DNA from: FEB-25 sp963726315
Lineage (GTDB): Bacteria > Chloroflexota > Anaerolineae > Anaerolineales > UBA4823
Assembly (NCBI GenBank): GCA_963726315.1
Contig: CAVSBZ010000001.1
Coordinates: 682,001 to 746,000 of the forward strand
Length of the DNA: 64,000 bases
Direction of reading: 5' to 3'
The notes below the pieces were generated by a model. The model was not told the origin of the DNA. It did not search any database and saw nothing but the letters and a program-made list of their open reading frames with translations. The position numbers and the translations under genes were made by a program. This document shows, piece after piece, positions 26,012 through 34,242 of this stretch. Positions within the stretch are counted from its first letter, which is position 1; the number at the start of each line of letters is the position of its first letter.

Positions 26012-27382
26012 ATGGCCATGGTGAATGAGCTGGCCTCTTTCGTGGTTGCGGCTGAGTTTGACTGGCTCTCTCCCGCTGCCCGTGCCCAGGCGAAGATTCG
26101 GGTTTTGGATGCCCTGGGCTGTGCCATTGGCGCTTTAGATGCGGGCACGATAGCCTTGATCGCCGCTCAAAATTCAGATTTCGGCGGCAATCCTTGCTGT
26201 ACCCTGATTGGTGGCGGTCTGACCGCACCTGACCGGGTAGCATTTTATAACAGTGCGCTGGTGAGGTTCCTGGACTTCAACGACAGCTACCTTGCGCCAG
26301 GAGAAACCTGCCACCCCAGTGATAACCTTGGCGCAGTACTGGCAGCCTGCGAATATGCCGATGGGAGTGGCAGGGATTTCCTGACCGCCCTGGCCGTGGC
26401 GTACCAGGTGCAGTGTCGCCTGAGCGATGTGGCTCCCGTGCGGGCAAAGGGCTTTGACCATACCACCCAGGGCGCTTATGGTCTCGCCGCTGGGATTGCC
26501 AAGGCACTGCGCCTGGATAAGGACAAGACCGCCAATGCCATCGCCATCTCCGGGACGGCTTATAACGCCCTCAGGGTCACACGTACCGGTGCTCTCTCCA
26601 ACTGGAAGGGTCTGGCATACCCCAACACAGCTTTTGGCGTGATGCAATCTACCTTCCTCGCCATGCGGGGCATCACCGGACCGGGCGAAGTGTTCGAAGG
26701 CAATAAGGGCTTCATGGACGCAATTTCCGGACACTTTTCACTGGACTGGTCTAGGGAAGACCTGGAGAAGATAGCCCACACCGTGGTGAAACGTTATAAC
26801 GCCGAGATTCATTCACAAGCCACCATTGAAGGTGTGCTGGAGCTGAAACACGAGCAGGAGATCGATCCAGCCACGATCCGCAGCATCGATATCGAGACGT
26901 TCGATGTAGCCTATAACATCATCGGCGGCGGCGAAGAGGGAGAGAAGGTCACCGTGCGCACCAAGGAAGAAGCCGACCATAGCCTGCCGTATATTATTGC
27001 GATAGCCATTTTAGATGATCAGGTTCTGCCAGCTCAATACCTGCCTGGGCGCATCCAGCAAGCAGACGTCCAAACCCTGCTGCGAAAAGTGACCATTCGC
27101 CCCAAGCTTGAATATAGCCAGCGTTTCCCAGCCGAGATGCCCTGCCGTATTACCATCACCTTGCAGGATGGGCGGGTGGTCAGCCGGGAGAAGCGCGATT
27201 ATGAGGGCTTCCTTACCCGCCCCATGCAGTGGGAAACGGCGGTGAAAAAGTTTGAACAGCTAACTGAACCAACCGTTTCGACCTCCCTGCAGGATGAGAT
27301 TGAGAATGCGATAAATGATCTGGAAAACATCCGCATCCGCGACCTGGCAGCCTTGCTGGGAAGCGTGAAGCGTAAAGCATAG
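26012..27382 (+). CDS. MmgE/PrpD family protein
   Basis: A 456-residue member of the MmgE/PrpD superfamily (2-methylcitrate dehydratase, cis-aconitate decarboxylase and unassigned relatives). Family features include the N-terminal ARAQAKIRVLDALGCAIGAL, RFLDFNDSYLAPGETCHPSD and the C-terminal lid domain with DGRVVSREK. No methylcitrate synthase or lyase gene is near, so propionate breakdown is not supported. Its place between a flavin reductase and a ComA-like gene suggests a different hydro-lyase or decarboxylase role. Confidence 0.85.
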   Translation: MAMVNELASFVVAAEFDWLSPAARAQAKIRVLDALGCAIGALDAGTIALIAAQNSDFGGNPCCTLIGGGLTAPDRVAFYNSALVRFLDFNDSYLAPGETCHPSDNLGAVLAACEYADGSGRDFLTALAVAYQVQCRLSDVAPVRAKGFDHTTQGAYGLAAGIAKALRLDKDKTANAIAISGTAYNALRVTRTGALSNWKGLAYPNTAFGVMQSTFLAMRGITGPGEVFEGNKGFMDAISGHFSLDWSREDLEKIAHTVVKRYNAEIHSQATIEGVLELKHEQEIDPATIRSIDIETFDVAYNIIGGGEEGEKVTVRTKEEADHSLPYIIAIAILDDQVLPAQYLPGRIQQADVQTLLRKVTIRPKLEYSQRFPAEMPCRITITLQDGRVVSREKRDYEGFLTRPMQWETAVKKFEQLTEPTVSTSLQDEIENAINDLENIRIRDLAALLGSVKRKA

Positions 27383-27394
27383 GAAAAATAAAAC

Positions 27395-28237
27395 ATGGAA
27401 TCAATAAATGAACCAATTGAAGATCGGGCATTCTCTTTTTTGAGAATTAATCAACGCCAAGGCAAACCACGCCAGACCGGCGTCACTGAAATCCGCGGGC
27501 CATACTATACCCCCATGGGAAAGCGCTATCTTGAAGATATCCTCGAGACCATGGGCGCATACGTGGATGTGCTGAAATTCGCCGGTGGCTCCTTTAGCCT
27601 GATGCCGCGCAAGGCAGTTGTCGAGCTGCTCGACTTATGCCACAAGTATAACGTCCTCGTCTCCACGGGCGGTTTTATCGAGCACGTCCTGACGTTGGGT
27701 CCGCAGGCTGTAGACCAATATATAATGGAATGCAAGCAAATTGGTTTTGATATCGTGGAAATCTCCAGCGGGTTTATCTCCATCCCTACCGATGACTGGC
27801 TCAGGCTGATCGAGAAAGTGCAGAAAGCCGGGTTGAAGGCGAAGCCTGAAGTGGGTATCCAGTTTGGAGCCGGCGGAGCCACCGCCGTGGCAGAGCTGGC
27901 CGCGGAAGGCACGCGTGACCCCGAGTGGGCCATCCACCAGGCCAGGCGGTTTGTGGATGCCGGAGCCTATATGATTATGATCGAATCAGAGGGGATCACC
28001 GAGAACGTGACCACCTGGCGAACGGATGTCGTCGCCAATATTATCAATGCCATTGGGCTGGAAAAACCGATGTTTGAGGCCGCAGATCCGGAGGTTTTCG
28101 CCTGGTACATCAAAAACTATGGCGCTGAAGTCAACCTGTTTGTCGATCACAGTCAGATTGTCCAGCTGGAGACCTTGCGCGCCGGTATATGGGGCACGAA
28201 GAGCCTGTGGGGCAGAGTATTAACCTATAAGGGCTGA
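27395..28237 (+). CDS. phosphosulfolactate synthase (ComA) family protein
   Basis: A 280-residue TIM-barrel protein of the ComA family. ComA joins sulfite to phosphoenolpyruvate to give phosphosulfolactate, the first step to coenzyme M in methanogens; bacterial relatives also make sulfolactate. Visible conserved segments are DVLKFAGGSFSL, VSTGGFIEHVL, GFDIVEISSGFISIP, KPEVGIQFGAGGA and IMIESEGITENV. No other coenzyme M genes are in the window. It is the third gene of the MarR-linked operon. Activity on another enolpyruvyl substrate is possible. Confidence 0.83.
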   Translation: MESINEPIEDRAFSFLRINQRQGKPRQTGVTEIRGPYYTPMGKRYLEDILETMGAYVDVLKFAGGSFSLMPRKAVVELLDLCHKYNVLVSTGGFIEHVLTLGPQAVDQYIMECKQIGFDIVEISSGFISIPTDDWLRLIEKVQKAGLKAKPEVGIQFGAGGATAVAELAAEGTRDPEWAIHQARRFVDAGAYMIMIESEGITENVTTWRTDVVANIINAIGLEKPMFEAADPEVFAWYIKNYGAEVNLFVDHSQIVQLETLRAGIWGTKSLWGRVLTYKG

Positions 28238-28352
28238 ACCCGTTATAATTGACCTGACCATTGATAGCTATTGGATCATTCTCAACCCTGTGTAAGTGTT
28301 GACGAAGATATATATAAGTGCGCGGTAATCGTGCATTAAAAAGGAGAATTAA

Positions 28353-28997
28353 ATGAATTTCCCTGACGATATTGAAGACTATGTTATTCAAGATAGCTTA
28401 AAATTACAAAAACGTCAAATTACAAACGAAGCCTTCGTGAAGTATGAAGCTTATATGGAAGAAATATTTACTGCCTTTGGGTTGGATTGTAATACGCCTT
28501 CCACTGAAGACACTCCCCGTAGGTTCGTAAAAGCGCTATTTGATGCCACTCAGGGCTATGATGGCGACCCCAAACTTCTGCGGGTTTTCAGCACGGAGTG
28601 CCGGGGTGAGCCAGACTGCAACCTGAGCCAGGTGATTGAGGGTCCCATTCACTTCTTTTCATTGTGCGAGCACCATGTCTTTCCATTCTATGGGCAGGCA
28701 TATGTCGGTTATATCGCCTATGAGAACATTATCGGTCTTTCCAAGCTTACCCGCATGGTGAGACTTTTTTCGAGGCGCTTTTCGGTCCAGGAACGCATCG
28801 GTCATGAAATAGCCGATGCGTTGGAAACGATGCTGCATCCCAGCGGTGTAGCCGTGTATCTTGAGGCTCACCATTTATGCATGGAAATGCGAGGCGTGCG
28901 TGAAATTGCTCCCGTCACACGTACTACAGTGTGGCGCGGGAATTATGCCAATGAGCCTTCTCTGCGCGAGGAGTTCATGTCCACCTGGAAGAAATAG
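28353..28997 (+). CDS. folE: GTP cyclohydrolase I
   Basis: A 214-residue type I enzyme turning GTP into dihydroneopterin triphosphate. The zinc ligands Cys105 and His108 (SLCEHHVFPFYG) and Cys176 (HHLCMEMRGV) keep the spacing of E. coli Cys110, His113 and Cys181. An AAAGGAG ribosome site precedes the ATG. It heads a short pterin cluster with an SDR of pteridine reductase type and folK. The 115-bp gap before it may hold its own promoter. Confidence 0.95.
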   Translation: MNFPDDIEDYVIQDSLKLQKRQITNEAFVKYEAYMEEIFTAFGLDCNTPSTEDTPRRFVKALFDATQGYDGDPKLLRVFSTECRGEPDCNLSQVIEGPIHFFSLCEHHVFPFYGQAYVGYIAYENIIGLSKLTRMVRLFSRRFSVQERIGHEIADALETMLHPSGVAVYLEAHHLCMEMRGVREIAPVTRTTVWRGNYANEPSLREEFMSTWKK

Positions 28998-29060
28998 CTG
29001 CCTGGTAATCAAAGCGGTGCTAAGTATATATGCTGCATGACGTTCTAGACGGATGGCTTA

Positions 29061-29786
29061 ATGACACTAAATAACAAGCTGGTGCTCATTACCGGTGCAG
29101 CCCTGAGGGTTGGGCGAGAGCTCGCCCTGGTTGTTGCCCGGGCTGGAGGTGACGTGGTTATTCATTATGGTCACTCCCAGCCCGAAGCCGAGAGCCTGAG
29201 GGATGAGATCCATACTCTGGGTAGAAGAGCATACCTGCTCCAGGCCGACCTCAATGATCCGGAACAGGTGGGCAACCTGATTCCCCGGGCCCTTGAATTT
29301 GGCTCGTTGTATGGCCTGGTCAATAATGCCGCCATTTTCGGAACCCAAACCTGGCAAAGCACTACCCTGGAGGAATGGAACCAGCATCTGATGGTTAACC
29401 TGACCACACCCTTCCTGCTTAGCCAGGAATTTGCCCGCCATATACCAACCGAGGGGATGGGGTGTATTGTAAATATGCTCGATTGGCGGGCTTTACGCCC
29501 GGCCGCGGACCACCTGCCTTACACCATCAGTAAATCTGCCCTGGCTGCCCTCACCCGCTCGCTGGCGGTTGCCCTGGCGCCCAAGATCACAGTGAACGGT
29601 TTAGCCCTGGGAGCCATCCTTCCACCCAGTGATGGAGCCACACCAGTGAATATCCTTAAAAACGTCCCGGCTGGTCGATGGGCAGACATAGCCGAAGTGG
29701 GGCAGGCGCTGGTGTTCCTATTAGATGGACCGCAATATATCACCGGGGAGATCATCCACATTGACGGCGGTAGGCACCTGATTTAG
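29061..29786 (+). CDS. pteridine reductase/FolM-like short-chain dehydrogenase
   Basis: A 241-residue SDR. Its N-terminus ITGAALRVGRELALVVARAG has the G-x-x-x-R-x-G form (with Arg) of pteridine reductases and FolM dihydromonapterin reductases, not the common TGxxxGIG. NNAA and PYTISK are also present, with the Ser position altered (NMLDWRAL). Lying between folE and folK it most likely reduces dihydropterin or dihydrofolate, possibly replacing a missing folA. Confidence 0.8.
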   Translation: MTLNNKLVLITGAALRVGRELALVVARAGGDVVIHYGHSQPEAESLRDEIHTLGRRAYLLQADLNDPEQVGNLIPRALEFGSLYGLVNNAAIFGTQTWQSTTLEEWNQHLMVNLTTPFLLSQEFARHIPTEGMGCIVNMLDWRALRPAADHLPYTISKSALAALTRSLAVALAPKITVNGLALGAILPPSDGATPVNILKNVPAGRWADIAEVGQALVFLLDGPQYITGEIIHIDGGRHLI

Positions 29787-29796
29787 AAGGATTGAG

Positions 29797-30285
29797 ATGA
29801 ATGCGACTCTGCATCAAGCTTGCCTCCTGCTCGGCTCGAACATCCGGCCTGACGTAAACATTCCCCAGGCGGTGGACCTGCTGAAGGATAAAGTGGCCAT
29901 TCTCAAGGTTTCCTCCATCTGGGAAACCGCCTCAGTAGATTGCTGCTACCCTGATTTTCTCAATATGGCGCTGAGTGTGACTACTTCACTTGGCGATGCT
30001 GAGCTAAAAGCCCAGGTGCTGCGCCCACTCGAGGCGAACATGGGCAGGGTACGCACAGAGGACAAGAATGCTTCCCGAACGATCGACATTGATATCATCT
30101 TGTTTGACGGCAAGGTGATCGACCCGGACCTTTGGCAGCACGTCCATCGGGCGGTACCGGTGGCTGAGCTGTTTCCAAATGTCCAATCTGATAGTGGAGA
30201 GCTCCTGAAGGAGACTGCAAACCGCCTGGCGCAATCCACGCCTATACAGATAAGGGCAGATATTTCGATCTCACTTCCAAAATGA
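29797..30285 (+). CDS. folK: 6-hydroxymethyl-7,8-dihydropterin pyrophosphokinase
   Basis: A 162-residue HPPK. LLLGSNIRPDVNIPQAVDLL is the N-terminal signature and NASRTIDIDIILFD the conserved ATP/magnesium-binding block. It phosphorylates hydroxymethyl-dihydropterin in folate synthesis. It starts 10 bp after the SDR. folB and folP are not in the window. Confidence 0.93.
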   Translation: MNATLHQACLLLGSNIRPDVNIPQAVDLLKDKVAILKVSSIWETASVDCCYPDFLNMALSVTTSLGDAELKAQVLRPLEANMGRVRTEDKNASRTIDIDIILFDGKVIDPDLWQHVHRAVPVAELFPNVQSDSGELLKETANRLAQSTPIQIRADISISLPK

Positions 30286-30325
30286 AATAAAACTCATCGA
30301 TGGGAGCTGCTATGCCCAGCCAGTT

Positions 30326-30877
30326 TTACCTGAACCGGGGGATGAAGCGCGGCACCCGCTGCATATAATCCTTGTATTCGGGCAAGCGTTCAACCAGATC
30401 CATCTCTTCTAAAAGCGCCTGGATGAGTACCCAGGTTAGCCCTAATAAGCAGGCGATGAATACATTTACAGTAGGTAACCAAAGAAATAACCCGATCAAC
30501 TCAAGGACTAGTCCTGAGTAGATTGGATGGCGAATATGGGCATATAATCCATTTGTAACGAGTGTATCCCGGGTTGATGGTGCCACTGCCCGCCAGCGGA
30601 TCGAAACCCGACCAGCGAGGATAATCACCACTCCCGCCAGGATCAGCAACCACGCAATTACTGATGAGACCAGGGTGGGGGTAAACAGCAGGGATGAGGG
30701 CGATAACACTGCCAGGGCATAACCTATAACCCATACAGGTATCCCCAGGATATCCCTGAGTATGATGCATACCACTCTGCCGCCGCGCTCTCCTAAATGT
30801 CGAGAATAAAAGGCAGTAAATGCACTGGCAGCGTTGAAAGTAAACCCGATAAGCAATGGGATTAAGTATGCATACAT
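30326..30877 (-). CDS. isoprenylcysteine carboxyl methyltransferase (ICMT) family membrane protein
   Basis: A 183-residue protein with about five membrane helices and the SAM-binding ICMT motif LVTNGLYAHIRHPIYSGLVL. Bacterial members methylate unknown lipids or proteins; no prenylated target is known. It overlaps the preceding MFS gene by one base (TGATG), so they share a transcript. Confidence 0.82.
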   Translation of the reverse strand: MYAYLIPLLIGFTFNAASAFTAFYSRHLGERGGRVVCIILRDILGIPVWVIGYALAVLSPSSLLFTPTLVSSVIAWLLILAGVVIILAGRVSIRWRAVAPSTRDTLVTNGLYAHIRHPIYSGLVLELIGLFLWLPTVNVFIACLLGLTWVLIQALLEEMDLVERLPEYKDYMQRVPRFIPRFR

Positions 30878-32031
30878 CAGTCTATGCCCTGGACCTGGCG
30901 AGCATTTTGGTTCCTTTCCATAAGGAAAATCACTGCCATGCCCAGGAGCACTCCTATACCTATCACCAGGAACATTGCCTGCCCGCCAACACTTCCGAGC
31001 AGCAGCCCACCGATGACTCCTCCCGCAGCAGAACCGATACCAAATGCAGCACCTCCCACCAATCCCTGCCCAGTGGCTTTCAAGCCTTCAGGAGAGATGT
31101 CATTGGCATAAGACACAGCTGCCACCCAAACCAGTGGGAAGGTGAGACCACTGAGCAGCTGGAAGATGAGGATGCCGGACTGATAATTCAGTGCCGCATA
31201 AAGGATCAGGCGTATACCCATAATGAACATACCGATAAAAAGCATTCCCTGCGCCTTGAACCGGTCGATCAGGTTCTTGGAGAAAAACAGGACCGGCAGC
31301 TCAGATAATGTGGCGATTAATAGGGCGATCCCCATGGTCGACCGGCTTATGCCCAGCTCTTCCATATAGGGAAACAGGTAATTGTTGACGACGGTGAAGG
31401 AGATACCACCGAGGAACATCAGGCTGAGGAAAAGCACCCACCTGCGGTCAGAGAGTAATTTACGGAAGTTCGCCAACATGGGTTCACGCACGCCGCCTCG
31501 CCCGAAGGTGAACCATTGGCAGATGATCAGGGTGAAGATCATGATCGCTGAATAACCCCAAAATGCCCAGCGGATGCCGTATCGATCAATGATTATGCCT
31601 GCGATGGGTGCAATCACCCCCCAGCCAATCGTGCCTCCAATCCTGACCCGGCCATACATATCCTTTTTGTCTGCCAGCATGGCCATGGTGGCGCTATCTG
31701 CGAAGGATGTGACTGGCGCAGCGAACAGGGCATAGATAATTATCACCGGGATGAGCAGTGCGAATGTTTTCATGAAAGGAAAAATGACTACGGTCAGCAC
31801 GCTTACCAGGATGGTCAGGCTCATGATCAGCTTGTGTCGCAGCTTCGCGTCCGCCAAGCCTGTCCAGAAGGTTGACCCAACCATAAGGATTAATGGTATG
31901 ACGCCTGCCAGCAAGCCGATTTGAGCTCCACTAAAGCCTAATTCCTGGAAATAAAGGAAGATGTATGGCTGTAAAAAAGCAGCCGCAGCGAAATAGACAA
32001 AATAAAAGGAGAAAGGAAGGGCTTTCCTCAT
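30877..32031 (-). CDS. MFS transporter (MFS_1-like, nucleoside/sugar symporter type)
   Basis: A 384-residue, 12-helix protein. FYFVYFAAAAFLQPYIFLYF and GLAGVIPLILMVGSTF-like helices with TGLADAKLRHK match the MFS_1-like group related to LacY and nucleoside symporters. Substrate unknown. It sits in a minus-strand run with the lipoprotein gene upstream and the ICMT gene downstream. Confidence 0.82.
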   Translation of the reverse strand: MRKALPFSFYFVYFAAAAFLQPYIFLYFQELGFSGAQIGLLAGVIPLILMVGSTFWTGLADAKLRHKLIMSLTILVSVLTVVIFPFMKTFALLIPVIIIYALFAAPVTSFADSATMAMLADKKDMYGRVRIGGTIGWGVIAPIAGIIIDRYGIRWAFWGYSAIMIFTLIICQWFTFGRGGVREPMLANFRKLLSDRRWVLFLSLMFLGGISFTVVNNYLFPYMEELGISRSTMGIALLIATLSELPVLFFSKNLIDRFKAQGMLFIGMFIMGIRLILYAALNYQSGILIFQLLSGLTFPLVWVAAVSYANDISPEGLKATGQGLVGGAAFGIGSAAGGVIGGLLLGSVGGQAMFLVIGIGVLLGMAVIFLMERNQNARQVQGID

Positions 32032-32077
32032 CGTCGGGGCAGGTGCATCCCTTCAAGGTCGATCATTACCCACTGGT

Positions 32078-32533
32078 TCACTTCGTTTCCTCCAGCCACA
32101 GCTCAGCCCCACAGCAGGGTGATACCTGCAGCTGGTGGACACCTGGTGCAAGATAATCCCCGAACCGGGTGTCGATGGTCATTTTTTCACCCACCGCCAG
32201 GTTGGAAGTAAACCTGCCGAGTGTAATCGAAAGTGTATTTTGGGTATTATTGAGCACCGTCAGGGTTTGGTCTGCTTTTACTTTAGCACAACGTGGGTCA
32301 GGGAGGTCAGAGTTCAAGGTCACCGTGACAACCAGTCCATCAAAGCTGGCGCAGATCCCGGCTGCCGGTTGCTGGGAATAAGGTGTGGCAAGAAGTTTGG
32401 AAACTTGTGGGGTTGTTTCGGTCGGTATAGATGGGGAGATAGCAGGTTGCACTGTTGGATTGGTGCAGGCTGCCAGGTTAATGAGCATGATCATTTCAAG
32501 CACCAGGATTGGTTTGAAATGTATTTTCTTCAA
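32078..32533 (-). CDS. small lipoprotein, unknown function
   Basis: A 151-residue protein with a lipoprotein signal ending LINLAAC, a low-complexity Ser/Thr/Pro stretch and a C-terminal beta-rich part ending SPCCGAELWL. The TTG start overlaps the TGA of the DUF1801 gene (TTGA). A cupredoxin-like fold is conceivable, but I see no copper ligand set. Confidence 0.6.
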   Translation of the reverse strand: MKKIHFKPILVLEMIMLINLAACTNPTVQPAISPSIPTETTPQVSKLLATPYSQQPAAGICASFDGLVVTVTLNSDLPDPRCAKVKADQTLTVLNNTQNTLSITLGRFTSNLAVGEKMTIDTRFGDYLAPGVHQLQVSPCCGAELWLEETK

Positions 32534-32922
32534 TCTACACGCTCCTTTAACGTGTACACGTCAAATCGTGATGACCTCAGGATGAGCTCTCTCAGGTAAT
32601 CCCATGGAGCATCCTCATAATGGTAAATGCGTACATGTTTTTTATATTTTGGCTCGCCGACCAGTAAACCCTGTGGGTCGGGCAGAAAGGCGCCGTGGAT
32701 AAAGCCCAGGCGGATGTGGTCACTGAATATACCGATCTGGCAGATGCCCGCGCTCACCGGTCCGCCGCGTTCCTTGAAATAATAGCTGAACCCCCGGCTG
32801 TGCTGGCTTTCAGTGGCATCGGGAGCGACATCAGCAACAATGTTCCTGATTTCCAGGACGATATCGCGTAAGTCAGGCGGCACTTGTTGAAGATGTATTT
32901 CGATAAAACGTTCGGGAAGCAT
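32530..32922 (-). CDS. DUF1801 domain protein
   Basis: A 130-residue protein with the DUF1801/YdhG pattern: VPPDLRDIVLEIRNIV at the N-terminus, ISDHIRLGFIHGAFLPDP-type core and the closing KKHVRIYHYEDAPWDYLREL. The family is small, cytosolic and of unknown function. It overlaps the lipoprotein start by four bases. Confidence 0.78.
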   Translation of the reverse strand: MLPERFIEIHLQQVPPDLRDIVLEIRNIVADVAPDATESQHSRGFSYYFKERGGPVSAGICQIGIFSDHIRLGFIHGAFLPDPQGLLVGEPKYKKHVRIYHYEDAPWDYLRELILRSSRFDVYTLKERVD

Positions 32923-33132
32923 ATTTTTTTTATTGTCATCGCCTCAATCCCTTTAGATTTTCAGGGAAGACCTGCGATTCAGCATACTACGCTGACAGGC
33001 CGAAGCGATCTTCTCCTTTCATCCGGTTAACTAGGTAAGCGCCCATCTCAATCGTCAAGCTGTTTTACCTGGTCGCATCCTACAGCTTCTGTAAAAGTAG
33101 GGGCACGAAATTTCGTGCCCTTATAAGCAATT
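32923..33132. other. intergenic stretch with a GTAGGGGC-type palindrome
   Basis: No gene. It contains the palindrome at 33098-33123, which sits just after the DUF1697 stop and may serve as its terminator. Confidence 0.5.
33098..33123. repeat. GTAGGGGCACGA-type palindrome, copy 1
   Basis: GGGCACGAAA and TTTCGTGCCC form perfect 10-bp arms with no loop. The same element occurs at 42595-42622, and a related one at 54165-54191. Confidence 0.65.
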
Positions 33133-33678
33133 CTATTTCTCCACTGCCATTTTATACAATGCGTTGACCGTGTTCCAATTGCGTGTGGTCACCGGGATGC
33201 CTAATTTCCGCTCAAAAAAACTGTTCGATAGCTTCGTTTTTCCATACCCATTTGGGCAAAAAAGGTAGACTGCCATCTCGGTTAAGGCGAGCTCATCCGC
33301 AATACTATCCGGTGGGGTCAATTTGCTCGGCACAATCTCGGATGGGGCTCGATAAAAGAACGTCACGTGCAGTTTGCTTGGGTCCTCATTTCTTTCGGCG
33401 ATGAATGGATTGCCTTCCAGGATGGTCTGAAGCTCACTTGACTGCCGGATGAACACCTCGGTAGTAAATCCGCAAGCTTGCTGAATCTGTGCCTCGATGC
33501 GGCTGACCAACGCCGACGGGTCATGTTCACCGGATTCAAACACCACATTGCCGCTCTGCACATACGTCCTGACGTTTTTAAACCCCAAACCCTCATAGAT
33601 CTCGCGCAAGTTTTCCATGCGTAGCCTTTTTTGACCCCCAACATTGATGCCTCTCAGCATCGAAACAAAGGTGCTCAT
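33133..33678 (-). CDS. DUF1697 domain protein
   Basis: A 181-residue protein starting MSTFVSMLRGINVGGQKRLR, followed by YEGLGFKNVRTYVQSGNVVF, the hallmark of DUF1697. Its biochemical role is unknown. The ATG at 33678 overlaps the TGA of the upstream beta-barrel gene (ATGA), which fixes the start; a longer frame exists but lies inside that gene. Confidence 0.88.
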   Translation of the reverse strand: MSTFVSMLRGINVGGQKRLRMENLREIYEGLGFKNVRTYVQSGNVVFESGEHDPSALVSRIEAQIQQACGFTTEVFIRQSSELQTILEGNPFIAERNEDPSKLHVTFFYRAPSEIVPSKLTPPDSIADELALTEMAVYLFCPNGYGKTKLSNSFFERKLGIPVTTRNWNTVNALYKMAVEK

Positions 33679-34136
33679 TTCGGCTTGATCTGCTTGGAGC
33701 TCCCTTCGAGATATACGAACCACGCCCCGGGTTCACCCGGCGGAGTCATCTCAAATTTGGCATCCAGGGTATCATCCCCCGTCTTCATGTAGGTAAACCT
33801 GAACTGGGGCAAGGATGGGATGGGGTCACTCTCCAGGATGATGCTCTTCTCATCGGGAGCGATGCTGACCTCATAATGGATCGTATGCTCCTCGTTGTCA
33901 AAGTAGATGGCCTGTTTATTTCCGGTAAATTCAGTATAAATGAATAACAGGTCGTCATGGGTATATCCCTGGCGCTCTGCGGTAGTTGGGAAGACCGTCC
34001 GGCCTCTGCGTACGAGGATATTTTTATCCAGCTCGAGGCTGAAGGAGAACCTACCATACCCCTGTCCAGGGTCGCCTTCATTTCCACCCTCCCACTCTCC
34101 CAGCAAGAACTTCCAAGCCTCCCAATCGATGGCCAT
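33675..34136 (-). CDS. calycin-like beta-barrel protein, unknown function
   Basis: A 153-residue, beta-rich protein beginning MAIDWEAWKFLLGEWEGGN. The FLLGEWEG opening and alternating strands suggest a lipocalin/FABP-like barrel, as in nitrobindin-like or DUF1579-like proteins. I cannot see a firm haem ligand. It is translationally coupled to DUF1697. Confidence 0.6.
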   Translation of the reverse strand: MAIDWEAWKFLLGEWEGGNEGDPGQGYGRFSFSLELDKNILVRRGRTVFPTTAERQGYTHDDLLFIYTEFTGNKQAIYFDNEEHTIHYEVSIAPDEKSIILESDPIPSLPQFRFTYMKTGDDTLDAKFEMTPPGEPGAWFVYLEGSSKQIKPK

Positions 34137-34242
34137 AATTTGCTCCTTTGTGTGATCTCAAATTTAACCAGAGCTGGGGGAATCCCCTGCAGCCTCATGC
34201 GTGATTATAACCCTTGCGAAAGGGTGAAAAATGTCAGCTCAG

